From Prinsepia uniflora (lineage: Eukaryota; Streptophyta; Magnoliopsida; Rosales; Rosaceae): DNA of 64,000 bases. Every line of letters begins with the position of its first letter. Position 1 is the stretch's first letter. Positions 9,729 to 21,115 of this stretch are shown one piece after another. The translations under genes were made by a program, and so were the position numbers. The DNA lies in NCBI GenBank assembly GCA_032719365.1, contig CM064862.1, positions 56,635,840 to 56,699,839 of the forward strand, written 5' to 3'. A model generated the notes under the pieces. The model was not told the DNA's origin. It worked only from the letters and a program-made list of their open reading frames with translations, and made no database searches.

Positions 9729-10664
9729 GTGATGCATTGTCCGCCGGAGGAGCGAGTATTGTTGGCTACATTTTTACTAGATGGTGCTGCGTATGAGTGG
9801 TGGTATACCCTCGAGTTGTCCGGTTGGGATGTCCATAGTGTAACCTGGGAGACGTTTAGGGAACGGTTCCTGGAGCAGTACTATCCTCGTTCTTTCCGAG
9901 ATGCCAAGGAGGCAGAGTTCTTGCATCTCCAGCAGGGGACTATGACAGTGGCTGAGTATGAACGGAAATTCCAGATGTTGTCTCGGTTTGCTCCTGCTTT
10001 TGTGGCCACTGAAGCCGAGAAATGCCGTAGGTTTGAGTTGGGCTTGCGAGGTGAGATTCGAGCCATAGAGACGGCTGGATCTTTTACTACTCTCCGAGAC
10101 TTGTCGGATGCTGCGGTGCGAGTTGAGGCTAGTTTGCCGGTACGACGCCGGGAACCATCTATTCCTGGAGCTTCGAGCCAGCGGACACCGAAAAGGGGTA
10201 ACTTCGGTGGATCGTCCTCCTCGGGCGATGATCGTTTTGGTAGGCCTGGCAGTGCCCAGAGTTCAGGATTTTGGGGTTACCGAGCGCCGTCGACTCCGCA
10301 AGCGAGTGCGACATCTGTAGCGTCTACAGGGAGACCAAGCAGTGGACCAGGTTGGAATGTGTGTTTCTACTGTGGGGAGCGAGGTCATTTCCGACGTGAG
10401 TGTCCACTGTTGCCACAGGAAGATGGTGTAGGCAGAGGAGTAGCGGAGTCTGGACAGAGTACAGCGTCAGGAACAGCGGGTACTAGAGGAGGAGTTGGTG
10501 CCACAAGTAGTTCGAGGGGACGTGGTAGAGCATCGGGATCTCAGGCTCGAGTGTTTTCGATGACTCAGCAAGAGGTTCAGTTGACACCAGATGTGGGGAC
10601 AGGTACTTGTTTTACTTTTGGTTGTGTTGTCGGTTTGGTTGTTGGATCTCAGGGTAGAGTCTAG
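9729..10664 (+). CDS. gag: Gag protein of copy 1 (5' end frameshifted)
   Basis: Structural protein that packages the element RNA. In the 311-residue frame, residues about 15-110 form the Retrotrans_gag core (AYEWWYTL, VTWETFRERFLEQYYPRSFR, AEYERKFQMLSRF), residues 140-205 are a Ser/Gly/Arg-rich linker, and a CCHC knuckle follows (C212, C215, H220, C225). A second Gly/Ser/Arg-rich stretch then leads to the RVFSMTQQEVQL segment that in gypsy elements stands at the gag-protease border. Here the frame ends 28 residues later with no DTG/DSG site. The family start MPP lies at 9577, but a 13-nt deletion beside it shifts that frame to a stop at 9604. Translation from the internal ATG at 9729 loses about 57 residues. 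The same open frame runs upstream of 9729 without an ATG. Confidence 0.88.
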   Translation: MMHCPPEERVLLATFLLDGAAYEWWYTLELSGWDVHSVTWETFRERFLEQYYPRSFRDAKEAEFLHLQQGTMTVAEYERKFQMLSRFAPAFVATEAEKCRRFELGLRGEIRAIETAGSFTTLRDLSDAAVRVEASLPVRRREPSIPGASSQRTPKRGNFGGSSSSGDDRFGRPGSAQSSGFWGYRAPSTPQASATSVASTGRPSSGPGWNVCFYCGERGHFRRECPLLPQEDGVGRGVAESGQSTASGTAGTRGGVGATSSSRGRGRASGSQARVFSMTQQEVQLTPDVGTGTCFTFGCVVGLVVGSQGRV

Positions 10665-11202
10665 GAGTTCGCCTAGAGGACTTGGAGTGTTACAGTGAGT
10701 TCCGTAGCAGGTTGACGGAAGGTACAAGAGAAGAGTGACTATAACTGATCGATATGAGGTTATTGAAGGAGAGAACCCACATGCTAGAGTTTGCCTTTAG
10801 GATTTTGTAGATTTATTCCGACAGTGGCCGGAATAGCAGCTGAGGGAGATGAGTGGTCGCTTGTCTGGGTTAGGAGTTAAGTTGGTTCGGGAAGGTAGGG
10901 TGGTTGTACACGAGGATGTGCTCTGTGAATTCTATCGGGTACTCCACAGGAGGTATTGTAAAATACCTTTGTTTTCTGTTCATAGAGTTTCCCTTGCGTA
11001 CACCATGCAGCTGTTACATAGCTAGGGTTGGCTGTGGTAACAGTAGTTGGGGCTTGGAGTGAAATACCCAAGGTGGAGATGATAGATAGGAAACCCAGGA
11101 GAGGTTGTTGTTGACCTAGTGTTGCTTACCGGGTAGGAGACCCTAGGTGTCGGGGACTAGCTGTGGAATTTCGGGGACGAAATTCTTTTTAGGGGGGTAG
11201 AT
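10665..11202 (+). other. 3' non-coding internal region and polypurine tract of copy 1
   Basis: No domain is readable here. The last bases (about 11186-11202) are the tract TTTTTAGGGGGGTAGAT, which primes plus-strand synthesis next to the 3' LTR. The segment is also present, diverged, in the reverse relative (24029-24563), including a GTGACTATAACTGATCGATA block near 10736. So both elements share this post-gag tail. Confidence 0.75.
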
Positions 11203-14115
11203 TGTAACAACCCGTCCCGAGAGCCGGAATTAGTAGACCAACTAAGGTGTGATTAGTAAGGTTAATCCGTGGTTAGTGGTCCCGATAAGGTCTTTGGTGT
11301 AGAATGACGATTTTGCCCCTAGTTTGGGCAAAATAGTTAACTTTTAGTTCGGGTGGTCAAATGGGGGTTGACCAGTGACCAGGACGTAGTTTAGGACGTC
11401 ACGAATCCATAGGCAGGTGGCACGCCTGATTCCGACATCCGAGGAGGAAATTGTGATGTTCGGAAGGTCGAGGGCATAATCGTAATTTGGGTAAAATAAG
11501 GGGAATAGTTGACTTTTTGGATAATCGAGTTTTGGTAGGTTGACCTAGGATGGTTAGATAGTTCTTGTCGTCCTGAGTTCGATGACAGGCGGCACGTACT
11601 CATCGGACTTACGAGGCGAGAGTTACGGGTCTAGGAAGTTTTGGTAAAACCGTAAAAATGAGTAAAACAGGAGGGTATTTTGGTCTTTTTGGTTTCTGGG
11701 GATTTGTGCAAAGAAAGCAGAATGGATGGCTGGGATTTAACCAAGTGGGATAAGGATTGAGTGGATGGTGACATGTGGCCAACGTGGAGTGGTTTCTGGG
11801 ACGTTCTCGTGTGCGCGCACAACCCAAATAATTGGGGTGCACTCGTGCAACCCGTGCAGTTCTTGGATACACAGAGAAACAGAGTCAGCTGGTGAGGAGA
11901 AATTGAGGAGTGATCGTGGCTGGTGATGAGTTCTGGTGAGTGAGGGAGGAACAAGAGAGTGAAGGGAGGCTGGTGGTCGTGAATTGGTGGTGCAATCGTG
12001 CACGGCGGCACGGCGGAGGTGCGGAGAAGTTTTGGGGGAAACAGGAAGCCTGAGAGTTCAAGGTGGTGGCTACGCCGTGAGGTGAGGCAAACCAAGGCGA
12101 GGGGAGGCTGAGGAGGTTGCAAGGAGTCCAACGAGCACCGTGGTAGGCGGCGGTGCGCACGGCGGAGCTGCAATCGAAAGGTAAGCTTCCATGCTCTGTT
12201 TTCCCGTGAAAGTTCATTTGGGAAGTCGTGAGGATTGGTTGAGAGTCGAGAGGTTAGAAGGTCAGGGTTATGTTCAAGAGGGTCCTAGGTGTCGACTAGG
12301 ATGGTCGCCGTGACGGGGCCGTACACGGCGGGGCTCAGGCAAAGATGAGCACTTTGGTGCTCTGTTTGGCCGTGAAATTCAAACGGTGAGTCGACGAGTT
12401 TGGGGGTGAGTCGAGGGTAACGGAGGTTAGGTCTAGGTTCAGTAAAGCCTTAGGGATCGTCTGGTGTCGCCACCGTGACGGGAATGGTGGTCGGACGGCA
12501 GAGAATGCCTCTCGCCGGTCCAGTTGCAGCGGCCGGTTCAGCACAGTGCACTCGAGGTTGGGGGTGACACTGTAGCTGGCGCGTGAGGGCCACGCGCAGC
12601 CACTTTGGGCGGCGCGTGGGGGCGCATGCGGCGGCGTATGGAGAAACGATCAACATGACTTTTGGTCTAGGAGTTGTGGTGAGTTCAATGGAGTTGGTTT
12701 CGGGTCAATCGGAAGTCGTATGAGTTTGGTTCCGCGAGGGTGAATGTTTAGGGTCCCGGGTTTTAAGTCTTTGGTTCGGGGAATTTTAAGGAAAATTAGG
12801 TAGTTGCTTCGTAGATGTATTAGTGACGTAATTTGACGGTGATTGACAGGATCGGGATTTCCCGAGGAAGCCGAGGAACAGGCTGGACGTTCGGGACGCG
12901 AGTAGGGCTCGGTACTATGAGTGGACCCCTTCTCTAAACTCGAGCATGCATAACTGTTTTCTATAATTGTTTTATGGTTTCAATCATCATTCTATGTTTA
13001 TCGAGTATGGTTTGGTTGGTTTTACATTATTGCACGCTTTTCGAGGAAGTCCGATTTTTAGCACGTTTTACGAGAAAGTGGTTGGTTTCTGGAATTGATG
13101 CTTTAGTTTTGGGATTTCAATTGATAAGTGATTTCTAATGATTATAAATGAATTTTGGAATATGATTTTGATAATCAAGGTTTTCGGTTTTAGAATCGGA
13201 TTTCGGAAGCGAAATTTGGGTTTAAAGTTGAAAAGTGAATTTCCGGATTTGGGTTTGGAATGACGGTTCTGGATGCCGGAAGGGTATCAGACCAGTGATT
13301 TCGGATTCGGGTTTGGATGTGGATTGGTAAATGGTTTTCAAATGGTTTTGAGATTGGATTTGCTGGATCTGGATATTGGGTTTAAAGACCCGGATATATG
13401 TGACGGGGGACCGGCCGGATTGGGTTTAAAGACCCGGATTGAGTTTAAAGACTCGGAAGTTTAAAGACTCGGATATATTGATTTTCCCCCGTAGGCCTTG
13501 AGTTTAAAGACTCGGATATGATTAAGGCCTGGATTGAGTTTAAAGACTCGGATAGGTCCAGCAGGTTTGATCGGGAAAATGATGATGTGATGTTATGATT
13601 TCTGATATGGTTTTATGATTCACATGCTGTGGGTTTTCTAACTGTTTTATAGTGTTTCTGTTTCTTATGATGTGGTTGGTACTTTGGTTTCTAACCGTTT
13701 TAATAACTGGGTTATGCATGTGGTTTTCAAACCGAAGGGTTAAAACTCGGTTTTCTGATAATGGTTTTAAAACTTCTATTTTATTATGGTCCACTCACAC
13801 CTTCTGTTTTAAATTGCCCTCCAGGTTGTGGAGCTAGTGCGGGGTCTTGACGTCGAGGCAGTGACCGAGGCATAGAAGTCACGTGAGGGATCCCAGAATA
13901 GATTAAAGGCTTCCGTGTGCGTGTACTTTTCATTGGTTTTTAGTTCCTTGTATTTTCGTACTATGCTCTGTAAACGATAACTTTGGGATATGTTGTCTAA
14001 TTACTCCTGCGTCTGACTGGGATTGAGTGAGTTTTACTTAGGTGTTGTGTCGGGGAGTCAGACGGGAGCGGGATTGACCTCGGGTTTCGGGGTGAAACCG
14101 GGGTGGGTCCTGACA
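11203..14115 (+). repeat. 3' LTR of copy 1 (2913 bp)
   Basis: Matches the 5' LTR nearly base for base from TGTAACAACCCG to CCTGACA. It lacks the bases equivalent to 7671-7822; the join near 12484 lies at a GGAA shared by both sides, which suggests a microhomology deletion. It also lacks one hairpin unit near 13550. The left inverted arm is changed to ATGAGTGGACC (12917-12927); the right arm GGTCCACTCAC is intact (13788-13798). Confidence 0.9.
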
Positions 14116-15165
14116 GCAAAGCATTCTAAGCCTTCTCAAGAGAAGCATCCAAGTCTTCGCTCTGTGAGGAACTTTAAGCCTTTTCACGAGAAGTATCAAA
14201 GTCTTCGCTCTGTAAGCACTCTAAGCCTTCTCACGAGAATCATCCAAGTCTTTGCCACTTTAAGCCTTTTCACAAGAAGCATCCAAGCCTTTGCTTCACG
14301 AAAAAACTCTAAGCCTCATCACATGAAGCATAAAATCCTTCAACAGCTAAATCGTTAATGCCTTTTCTCATGAAGCGTCAATGCCTTCCTCCCGTGAAGC
14401 ATTAACGCCTTTATCCACAAAGTAACCAAACCTTCGCTCCGTGAAGTGTCAACGACTTTTCTCCATGAAGTATCACTGCCTTCGCGAGTTGAAGCATCAA
14501 CATCTTCACTCACGAAGGATTAATGCTTTCCTCTTGTGAAGCATCAACTTTGTTGCTCGTCAAAGCATCAACTTTGTTGCTCGTCAAAGCATCAACTTTG
14601 TTGCTCGTCAAAGCATCAACATCTTCACTAGCGAAGCATCAGTGCCTTTCTCCCACGAAACATCAACGTCTTCAACTTGTGAAGTAGCAAAGATTTCTCC
14701 CTCGAGAAGATTAAAGGCTTTAATTCGTGAAGCATCAACTCCTTCAATCACGAAGCATCAACTCATTCACCAGACGAAGGATCAATGCATTCGCCAGTTG
14801 AAGCATCAATGCATTCGCCAGTCGAATCATCAAGACATTAAGCCTTTTCCCATAGAAGCATCTGCTCCTTCATCTCATGAAGCATCAATGCCTTCATCAT
14901 GTGAAGCATCAACGCCTTCACCCCAGGAAGCATCAATTCCTTCACTCTGTGACATATCAACGTATTCTCCTCGCGAAGCATTAACACCTTCAATATGCGA
15001 TGAATTGTCAATGCCTTCGCCCATGAAATAACAGAGTCTTCATTGAAAAACACTCAAATTCTTCCATTGTGAGGCACCCAAAGCCTTCCATTGCAAAGCA
15101 CTCAAAGCCTCCAGTAATGAAGCTCTTGAAGCCCCTCCGCGAAGGGAAAAGTAAAGCCTTCATCT
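14116..15165 (+). repeat. Hairpin tandem array, second part
   Basis: Continues the array of 6007-6389 after the inserted element. The first 250 bases keep the 48-bp paired-hairpin unit. From about 14360 it changes to a shorter, looser unit built on GAAGCATCAA(T/C)GCCTTC with varying hairpin loops. Open frames such as 14642-15031 are a by-product of the repeat (EASTPS-like peptides) and I do not call them genes. Confidence 0.75.
14541..14612 (+). repeat. Three exact 24-bp tandem copies
   Basis: The unit GCATCAACTTTGTTGCTCGT plus CAAA is repeated three times without a mismatch (14541-14564, 14565-14588, 14589-14612) inside the otherwise degenerate array, so this is a recent local amplification. 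Confidence 0.95.
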
Positions 15166-15194
15166 AATGGGAAATTCGAATCAATACCAAAAAT

Positions 15195-17072
15195 TTGGAA
15201 TGGGGGCATGTAGATGATTACCAAGCTTTTCTTCTCTATGTAAAAAAAGCTAAGTAAACACCTCAAGCAGCTTAGAAGAAGTTTGATCGACGTCTAAGTT
15301 CGAGGTAGTTAACCAACAATGAGGTACATACTACTCAGGATCATCATTGAGGATTCATCACTTATACCCAAAAAATGGACTTAGTGGAATTGAAAAGCTA
15401 CTGAAGATAGTTTACAACCCCACCAAGGGAAGCAATAACTGTGTCATGACAAGTATTGGGCAAGTGTTATAGTGTGCAAGGGTCAACTATACGTTTCAGC
15501 ACACAAGTTCAAGATCCATTCAAACCTACCGAGCTCAAATTTTACTTTATTGAAAAGAGCTTAATGGCATCCAAAAGGTATGGAAGTCAGCTTTCCAACC
15601 CCACTGACGACACTCAATTCCGAGTTAAAACAAAGTCAAAAGACCAAAATTAGTACACAAAGCTCAAATATACTAAGAATCACAAACCACTCATAAAAGG
15701 AAAGTTTTCTATTAATGAAAATTGAAAAAGTTGGCAATTAACAAATTGAATGCTCAAGGATTTATTCAACACTAAGATCAAGCTACGAGCTAAGATAAGC
15801 CATGAAACTCATCATCAAGACTTACACCGCCTTAGAGTCCCCCGTCAACCTTCAAGCTTTAACCTTGGAGGCCTTTGATCACTCCATCACATACTTTTTG
15901 TCATGCATCCTCTATGGCCTCTTTCAAGTAATGGTGGCAACCTCTTCAACATTAGTCACTTTGGAACATTTGACTTTACAAAAGCAACTTCAACAATGCT
16001 CAAATCTACAAAAGCAACTTCAATGATGATTGGCTCGACGATAGTAACTTCAGTGCTGCTTGTCACCGCGAAAGAAACATCCATATTTTCTAACTCTGTA
16101 AAAGCAAGTCCACCACTACTTGACTATGCAAAATCAACTTCAATTCTAGATGGAATAGTGGCTTAGCACTCAGTGTCTTCGAACAACTTGCATTGAGATT
16201 AATGACCCCTTTCATTGTCTTTTATTAAAGAGATGGAGTCGACACCTTTACAAACCTTCAAGCCTTATTCATGCCTTTAGATGAACCACCTAAAGGCCTA
16301 CCCTTGCTAACATCCCTCATTGAGTTAAGCTTCACAAGGAGAGCTCCAACAGTTTTTGGAATGGCGATTACAGCTCAAACAACCTACTTCAGCATCACTT
16401 GACTTCATAAGAAGTAGTTGCGATAACATCATGCTCGTCATCGATGACCTTGGCAGTCTATGCCTTCACGTTGCTTTCCTTCAGCATTGACATGATGGCA
16501 CCTTTAAGCTCTTTTTCTTCAATTAGACAATGATGTATGATGTCACGGGCTTCACACTAGCATGATTGATCCTCCATATTGTGTTTTACCTTGGTGCCAC
16601 TCTGTTTTGAGCTCATCAAAGTCTTAAAGATCAAGTCTCTAGAAGGTCTTCCACTAGCCAAAACAACTCCCTAGAAAGCTTCAATCACTCCGTACATGAT
16701 GCGCGCACTTTTCCTCGTGTCATGGGACACCTCGTATTGCAATATAGCATGCCTTGCCTCATGTCATATGGTGCATCGCTTTGTGCTCGAATTGTGCCTC
16801 GCCTCGCAGGTGATGTACGCCTCACAGTTGTAACATGTCTTTCCTTGTAGCTATAACATGCCTTGCTTTGCAGCTGTAACACACCTCGCTTTGCATTGTG
16901 ACATGCCTCACTTCAAGTTATGAGACTCCTCACCTCCCCCTGTTGAAAGACTCTATGCATCATGATACACCGCTCATAATATACTGAGCTATCTTATTTT
17001 CTAAGCATCACATGCATGGTCATTGGGAAGAACACATCAATGTCGGCTCCACTAGCACTTGAAGACGACAAG
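15195..17072 (+). repeat. Polypurine tract and start of the old gypsy 3' LTR
   Basis: A purine run ending in GGAATGGGGGCA (to about 15209) is followed by TGTAGATGATTACC, the expected border between internal region and 3' LTR of a plant gypsy element. The sequence to 17072 holds no protein domain. It has weak local repeats: ACAAAAGCAACTTCAA near 15980-16020, and TAACATGCCTTGC-like units at about 16740-16920. A reverse LTR interrupts it at 17073. The short open frames are not supported as genes. Confidence 0.5.
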
Positions 17073-18956
17073 TGATAGGACTCACCCTTAAGTTTGCCTT
17101 AAAGCTCAAACTGGTTATACTCCCGTCTGAAAACTCCCTCCAGATTAGGGAATTTTCTGACTTAATTCGTCTTTATATCTTATTAGGCTAATCAAAATAG
17201 TCCCACTTTTGAAGGGTTACCACCCACGTCCAACCCACTAACCCGAAAAGTGGTGGAATTTACTAGTTTGACCATATTTGTTCTTATTTTCATTCTTATA
17301 CTTATCCCAATTTATAATGTTCATTATATAACAAATTATTACAATGGCCACTGACATAAGAAATTTACATTGCAAAATATAAATCATAATCATAAAGTAA
17401 GTAAGGTATTAACTTTTACTTAATAATAATCATCATTATAACTTTAGTAACATACCAATATGACCAAAGTCAAGTTTTTTTTTCATAAAGTAGTTAACAC
17501 CATAAAATAACAATATCATCGCCTCATTATAAATCATCATTATCATAATATTATCACATTATCCATTTATTATAATTTTGGGAATTTTCAAGTATAATCA
17601 CAAACGTTATCACTTCGTCCTAACTCATAATTATATTTTCGTAGTGCTTTCCATCCTTCATATTTATGCTATTAATATTCGAATATAACCATAAAAAAGT
17701 CTTTATCATAAGTTTTAGTTATATACATCAATAATATCCTTAATGTTCTTCCTTTAAATATTTAATTCATAAAAAATATTACTATTTATCACAAAACCTG
17801 TTTATCTCCAGAACATGATCATAATCAATTTCTTAACTTTCCTAAATTTAATCTTACATTTAAATTAGAACATATAACTTTGGAAATTCAGAACTATATC
17901 CAAATGACGTCCAATCAACTCAGCAATTGTAGCAGTAAACTCTGAATGTTGAAACAAGAAATTTTCACGCTGTTCAGATGGTGAAAAGTCGTCACACACA
18001 TTGCCACACGCCAATGGGGTTCTCTGCGCATGGGCCTCACGTGTGTCACAAGTGCAGCCAAAACAGTTCTCGCATCTATCTCAGGCGGGTTTACAACTCG
18101 AGTTTCCCGACCTGGTGATCTGACTCGACTTGTAATCACTCATTTCTTCATCATTTTTTCAGGTTTTATGCATATAGTTTCATAGAATTGAATCCATAAG
18201 CAGATCTATGGGTTCGAAATGTAAGAAAGCATACTTGAAAGCTTGACCTAATCTTCACCTTATTCGGCCATGGTTCAAACTCTGTCCCAAGTTGTTCCCT
18301 GCATCCTTAACTTCTGGTTTCTCCTCCTAATTGATCGTAGAGTCATCAGAAAGGTGTCAGAGCACTAGCTTCTTCGATAATGGGCTCAGAACCAATAGTT
18401 CGAAATGAAGGGCACATGACCACTCCATTTTCTTTCATTATTCATCCTTCATATGCCCTGATTTCCTTTTTTTCCTCCTCTTCTTCCTTCTCTCTTATTC
18501 TTCTCCTTTCTCTCTCTTTATTTCTTCCTAGTCCTCCTCTTTATCTATTGGTTTCCTTTCTTTTCACTCTTTCTTCTCTTTCAGCCCTCCACCACTAAAC
18601 CCCCTAACACACACACCTCACATATATATATATATAGTATACAAGGTCGGTGGTCGAAATTTGTGGAGGGAAACATGAAGAAAGTTGAAGGAACTTCTAG
18701 AATGTCTTGGGTTCTTCATGCAAAATTTTAAAAAATGCACTTATGTTCAAAATGACCAAAATGCCCCTACTTACTTTTGATCATACCTATTCGATTGTCG
18801 ATTCAGACATACCACTTGTCTATGAACTCATGAGTTTGAGACCTTCCTAACGGTCCTTCTAAATCTGCTAGAAAATGTCTAGATAAAAAAATTTAACCTT
18901 TGACTTTTAGGGGCAAAATCGTCATTTCTACTTTCTTAAATCTCCGGGTCATTACA
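17073..18956 (-). mobile_element. Reverse LTR of the large-LTR group
   Basis: Read in reverse it begins TGTAATGACCC (18956) and ends GAGTCCTATCA (17073). It carries the group's marks: a GGCAAAATCGTC segment (18911-18923), an ACTTGTCTATGAACTCATGAG segment, a GC-rich zone near 18000-18050 (CACACGCCAATGGGG, GCGCATGGGCCTCACGTG), a short (TA)n at 18618-18637 and a CACTC-rich stretch. The sequence on the right (18957-18990) looks like a polypurine tract plus AATTTC-type leader, so this is a 3' LTR with some internal sequence rather than a clean solo LTR. I did not find a target duplication. Confidence 0.65.
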
Positions 18957-19385
18957 ACCTACCCTATTAAAAAAAACTTTTTCCTCAGAATTTCCACGAA
19001 CACGTAAGTACAATCATCAAATCTTAAAAACATAATACAAATGTGAATAAGAATTAAAATAATATTATTATAGGAAGAATCACACTTAAGCAACCTATGA
19101 CTATTAATATCAGGTAATCTAGATATCTACCTTATGGTCACATTCAGTAACCTCCACACTCTCTCTAATTCGATCCTATTAGTTACTCCCTCTGTACACA
19201 ACTGCTCCTTTATTAAATCCATAAATGTTTCTAGCGCATGAATTAATCGAAGTAACATGACTATATCCCTCGGATCCAATATAAGGCCTTTTACATTTGG
19301 GTCCAATATACCAATAAGTACTATGGTTTTCACTACTGAGTTCACTTGCTATCTGGACCCACACGATATGCTAATATTATTTGAT
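18957..19385 (-). other. Internal remnant next to the reverse LTR
   Basis: Starts with the reverse of a polypurine tract (AGGGTAGGT after a T-rich run). The rest has no domain I recognise. One 72-residue reverse open frame (19127-19345) has no clear family. Probably the 3' internal end of the element whose LTR is at 17073-18956. Confidence 0.4.
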
Positions 19386-20450
19386 TTTCTTTAAATGGTT
19401 ACTTGGTGATTTTTCGAAAAATTATTGATTATTTTGTATGCACGTTCTACGAGGTTTTCATATATCGTGTGTTTTAGGCTTAGGCTCGGATTTTGAGACA
19501 TGGACTTGATTTTATAAATGAATATATATATATCATAAAAGTATGTATTATCAATATTTGTGCTTTGGGTGTTGTTCGACAACCCTCCTCCGATTACGGG
19601 GTTATGCCCAAATACTGTATCCTTAGGCGGGCATACAGATGTTGAATTCTCGAGCGGATATATGGTGTGATGGATAGTTAGCCTCAGATGTCAAGCCGAT
19701 CTCTGTTTCCTGATACTGGTATTGTGATGATGATTCAGATGATGAGGTGGAATCTGTTCTTTTTTGGGTGGTTATTCATGCCGGTAGTGTTGTGAATACC
19801 CTAGATGATGCTTCGTACAGTTCCTGATGGATATTGTTGTAACCCAGATGGTGCTTCGTGCAGTTCCCTGGGGATGATGTGATAGGCTGGACGGTGCTTC
19901 ATGCAGTTCCTAGACATGCTTGATGGTGCGTCATGTAGTTCCTAGACATGTCAGATGGTGCTTTGTGTAGTTCCCGGGGAATTTTAAGATAATCTAGATG
20001 GTGTTACGTGCAGTTCCAAGACATGTCTGGATGATGTGCTAGTACAGTTCCCAACCCAAGCCCAAATGATGCTTCATACAATTCTTGGGCAGTTTATACG
20101 TAGAACGGTGATACATGGTGATGGAAATTCAAGGTGAGAATTGGTTAAGCCTGGTTATGAGGATCGTGTTTATTGGTGAAAAATATTAATTACTAATGAA
20201 CGTGATAAACGCTTGGACATGACTCGGATATTGTTTCATGCAATTCCCGAGGTCAGTTTGATTACAATGGCTGATTTTCGAACCTTAAGAAACGGTTGCT
20301 TAAGTGGTATTCTTGTTATGTAAAGGAGCAGTAATAAATTTCTTGTTAATATTGTTTGATATTTGGTTCATGATTGACATTTTTACGATTTGACAATTGT
20401 AATTACTTGTTCTTGAAAATATCGAGGAATTTTTTTTAAGGGGAGTAGTT
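19386..20450 (+). repeat. LTR-like fragment with cue-rich tandem repeats
   Basis: From about 19386 to 19690 the sequence parallels the middle of the large LTRs at 56335-56580 and 58620-58830 (TTAGGCTTAGGCTCGGATT, GACATGGACTTGATTTTATAAAT, AACCCTCCTC, GATCTCTGTTTCC). From about 19803 to 20100 there are about nine irregular copies of a unit centred on GATGGTGCTTCGTGCAGTTCC. The last bases (20431-20450) are a polypurine-like TTTTTTTAAGGGGAGTAGTT next to a new LTR start. It is a patchwork with no intact gene. Confidence 0.55.
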
Positions 20451-20545
20451 TGTAACGACCAAAAAATTTGAGAAAAATTAAATTAAGAAACAAAATGATA
20501 ATTTGGCCCCTCAAGGTCAAAATTGACTTTTTTAACTGAGATGTC
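20451..20545 (+). repeat. 5' end fragment of an LTR
   Basis: TGTAACGACC directly after a polypurine-like tract, followed by a short AATTTGAGAAAAATTAAATT segment, GATAATTTGGCCCCTCAAGG and GTCAAAATTGACTTTTT, which is the U3 start seen in the other large LTRs. Homology ends at about 20545, so the LTR is truncated. Confidence 0.55.
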
Positions 20546-21110
20546 TTGTGAACATTTCATGTGGATCATACCGGCATACCTCAAGCCTTCATCTTGGAAG
20601 CACTTAAGCATTTCTATAAAGCATATCAAGCCTTCTTTTAAGAAGTAAAATCCCTTACTTGAAAGCAACACAAAAAAACGTTAACCCTTTATGAATGGCC
20701 AAGTTAGTTAGAACCTCAAAGTTTAACGCCCATGGCAACAATGAGGGCAATTGACAAACCAACAAGTTTGGAAGTTAATACAAACAAACTAGCAGATATC
20801 ATATCAAACACTCAGACTCAGCATGACTAGCAGCACCACAAACATACGATTTGCCACCAGGCGATTAGCATTCATGCCAAATCAGCAGGCTTCCTGGTCA
20901 TTTGTTAGGAAATTCCCACAAGCACTCTCAGTGCAAACCCAAGACATTGTCACTCAGCAACCTCACTGGTAGGCATGGATCGGTACACTGATATGATCCT
21001 CTAAAAAATGTCAATAGCAATTCCTTGACATGATATGAGATCTATTAACATTTGTCTCCCAACTCGGATTTGCAGCACATAAGACAGCATCTCCTGGGGT
21101 AGATTAAACC
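20546..21110 (+). other. Degraded gypsy 3' region, no gene
   Basis: Short hairpin units such as CAAGCCTTCATCTTGGAAGCA (one base over a unit shown in part) and AAGCCTTCTTTTAAGAAG resemble the array at 6007-15165, so this looks like the 3' internal region of another old gypsy copy. The rest has no readable domain. The reverse gag-only element is inserted at its right end. Confidence 0.35.
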
Positions 21111-21115
21111 CTACA

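Larger units (their letters stand above)
6390..14115 (+). mobile_element. Gag-only LTR retrotransposon (TR-GAG type), copy 1
   Basis: Complete element with LTRs at 6390-9469 and 11203-14115, both TGTAACAACCCG...CCTGACA. A perfect target duplication GCAAA flanks it (6385-6389, 14116-14120). A tRNA-iMet primer site follows the 5' LTR, and a polypurine tract precedes the 3' LTR. The internal region is only about 1.73 kb and encodes Gag alone; no protease, RT or integrase is present. The two LTRs look almost identical apart from a 152-bp gap and a missing short repeat, which points to recent insertion. Known class: TR-GAG elements, moved in trans by autonomous gypsy relatives. It sits inside the hairpin array of the old gypsy element. 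Confidence 0.92.

Noticed and set aside
14642..15031. 129-residue frame with EASTPS repeats as a secreted repeat protein
   Set aside because: It is the translation of the hairpin tandem array; no signal peptide, and the array is non-coding elsewhere.
17073..18956. Clean solo LTR
   Set aside because: Its right side carries polypurine-like internal sequence and no target copy was found, so it is the end of a larger broken element.
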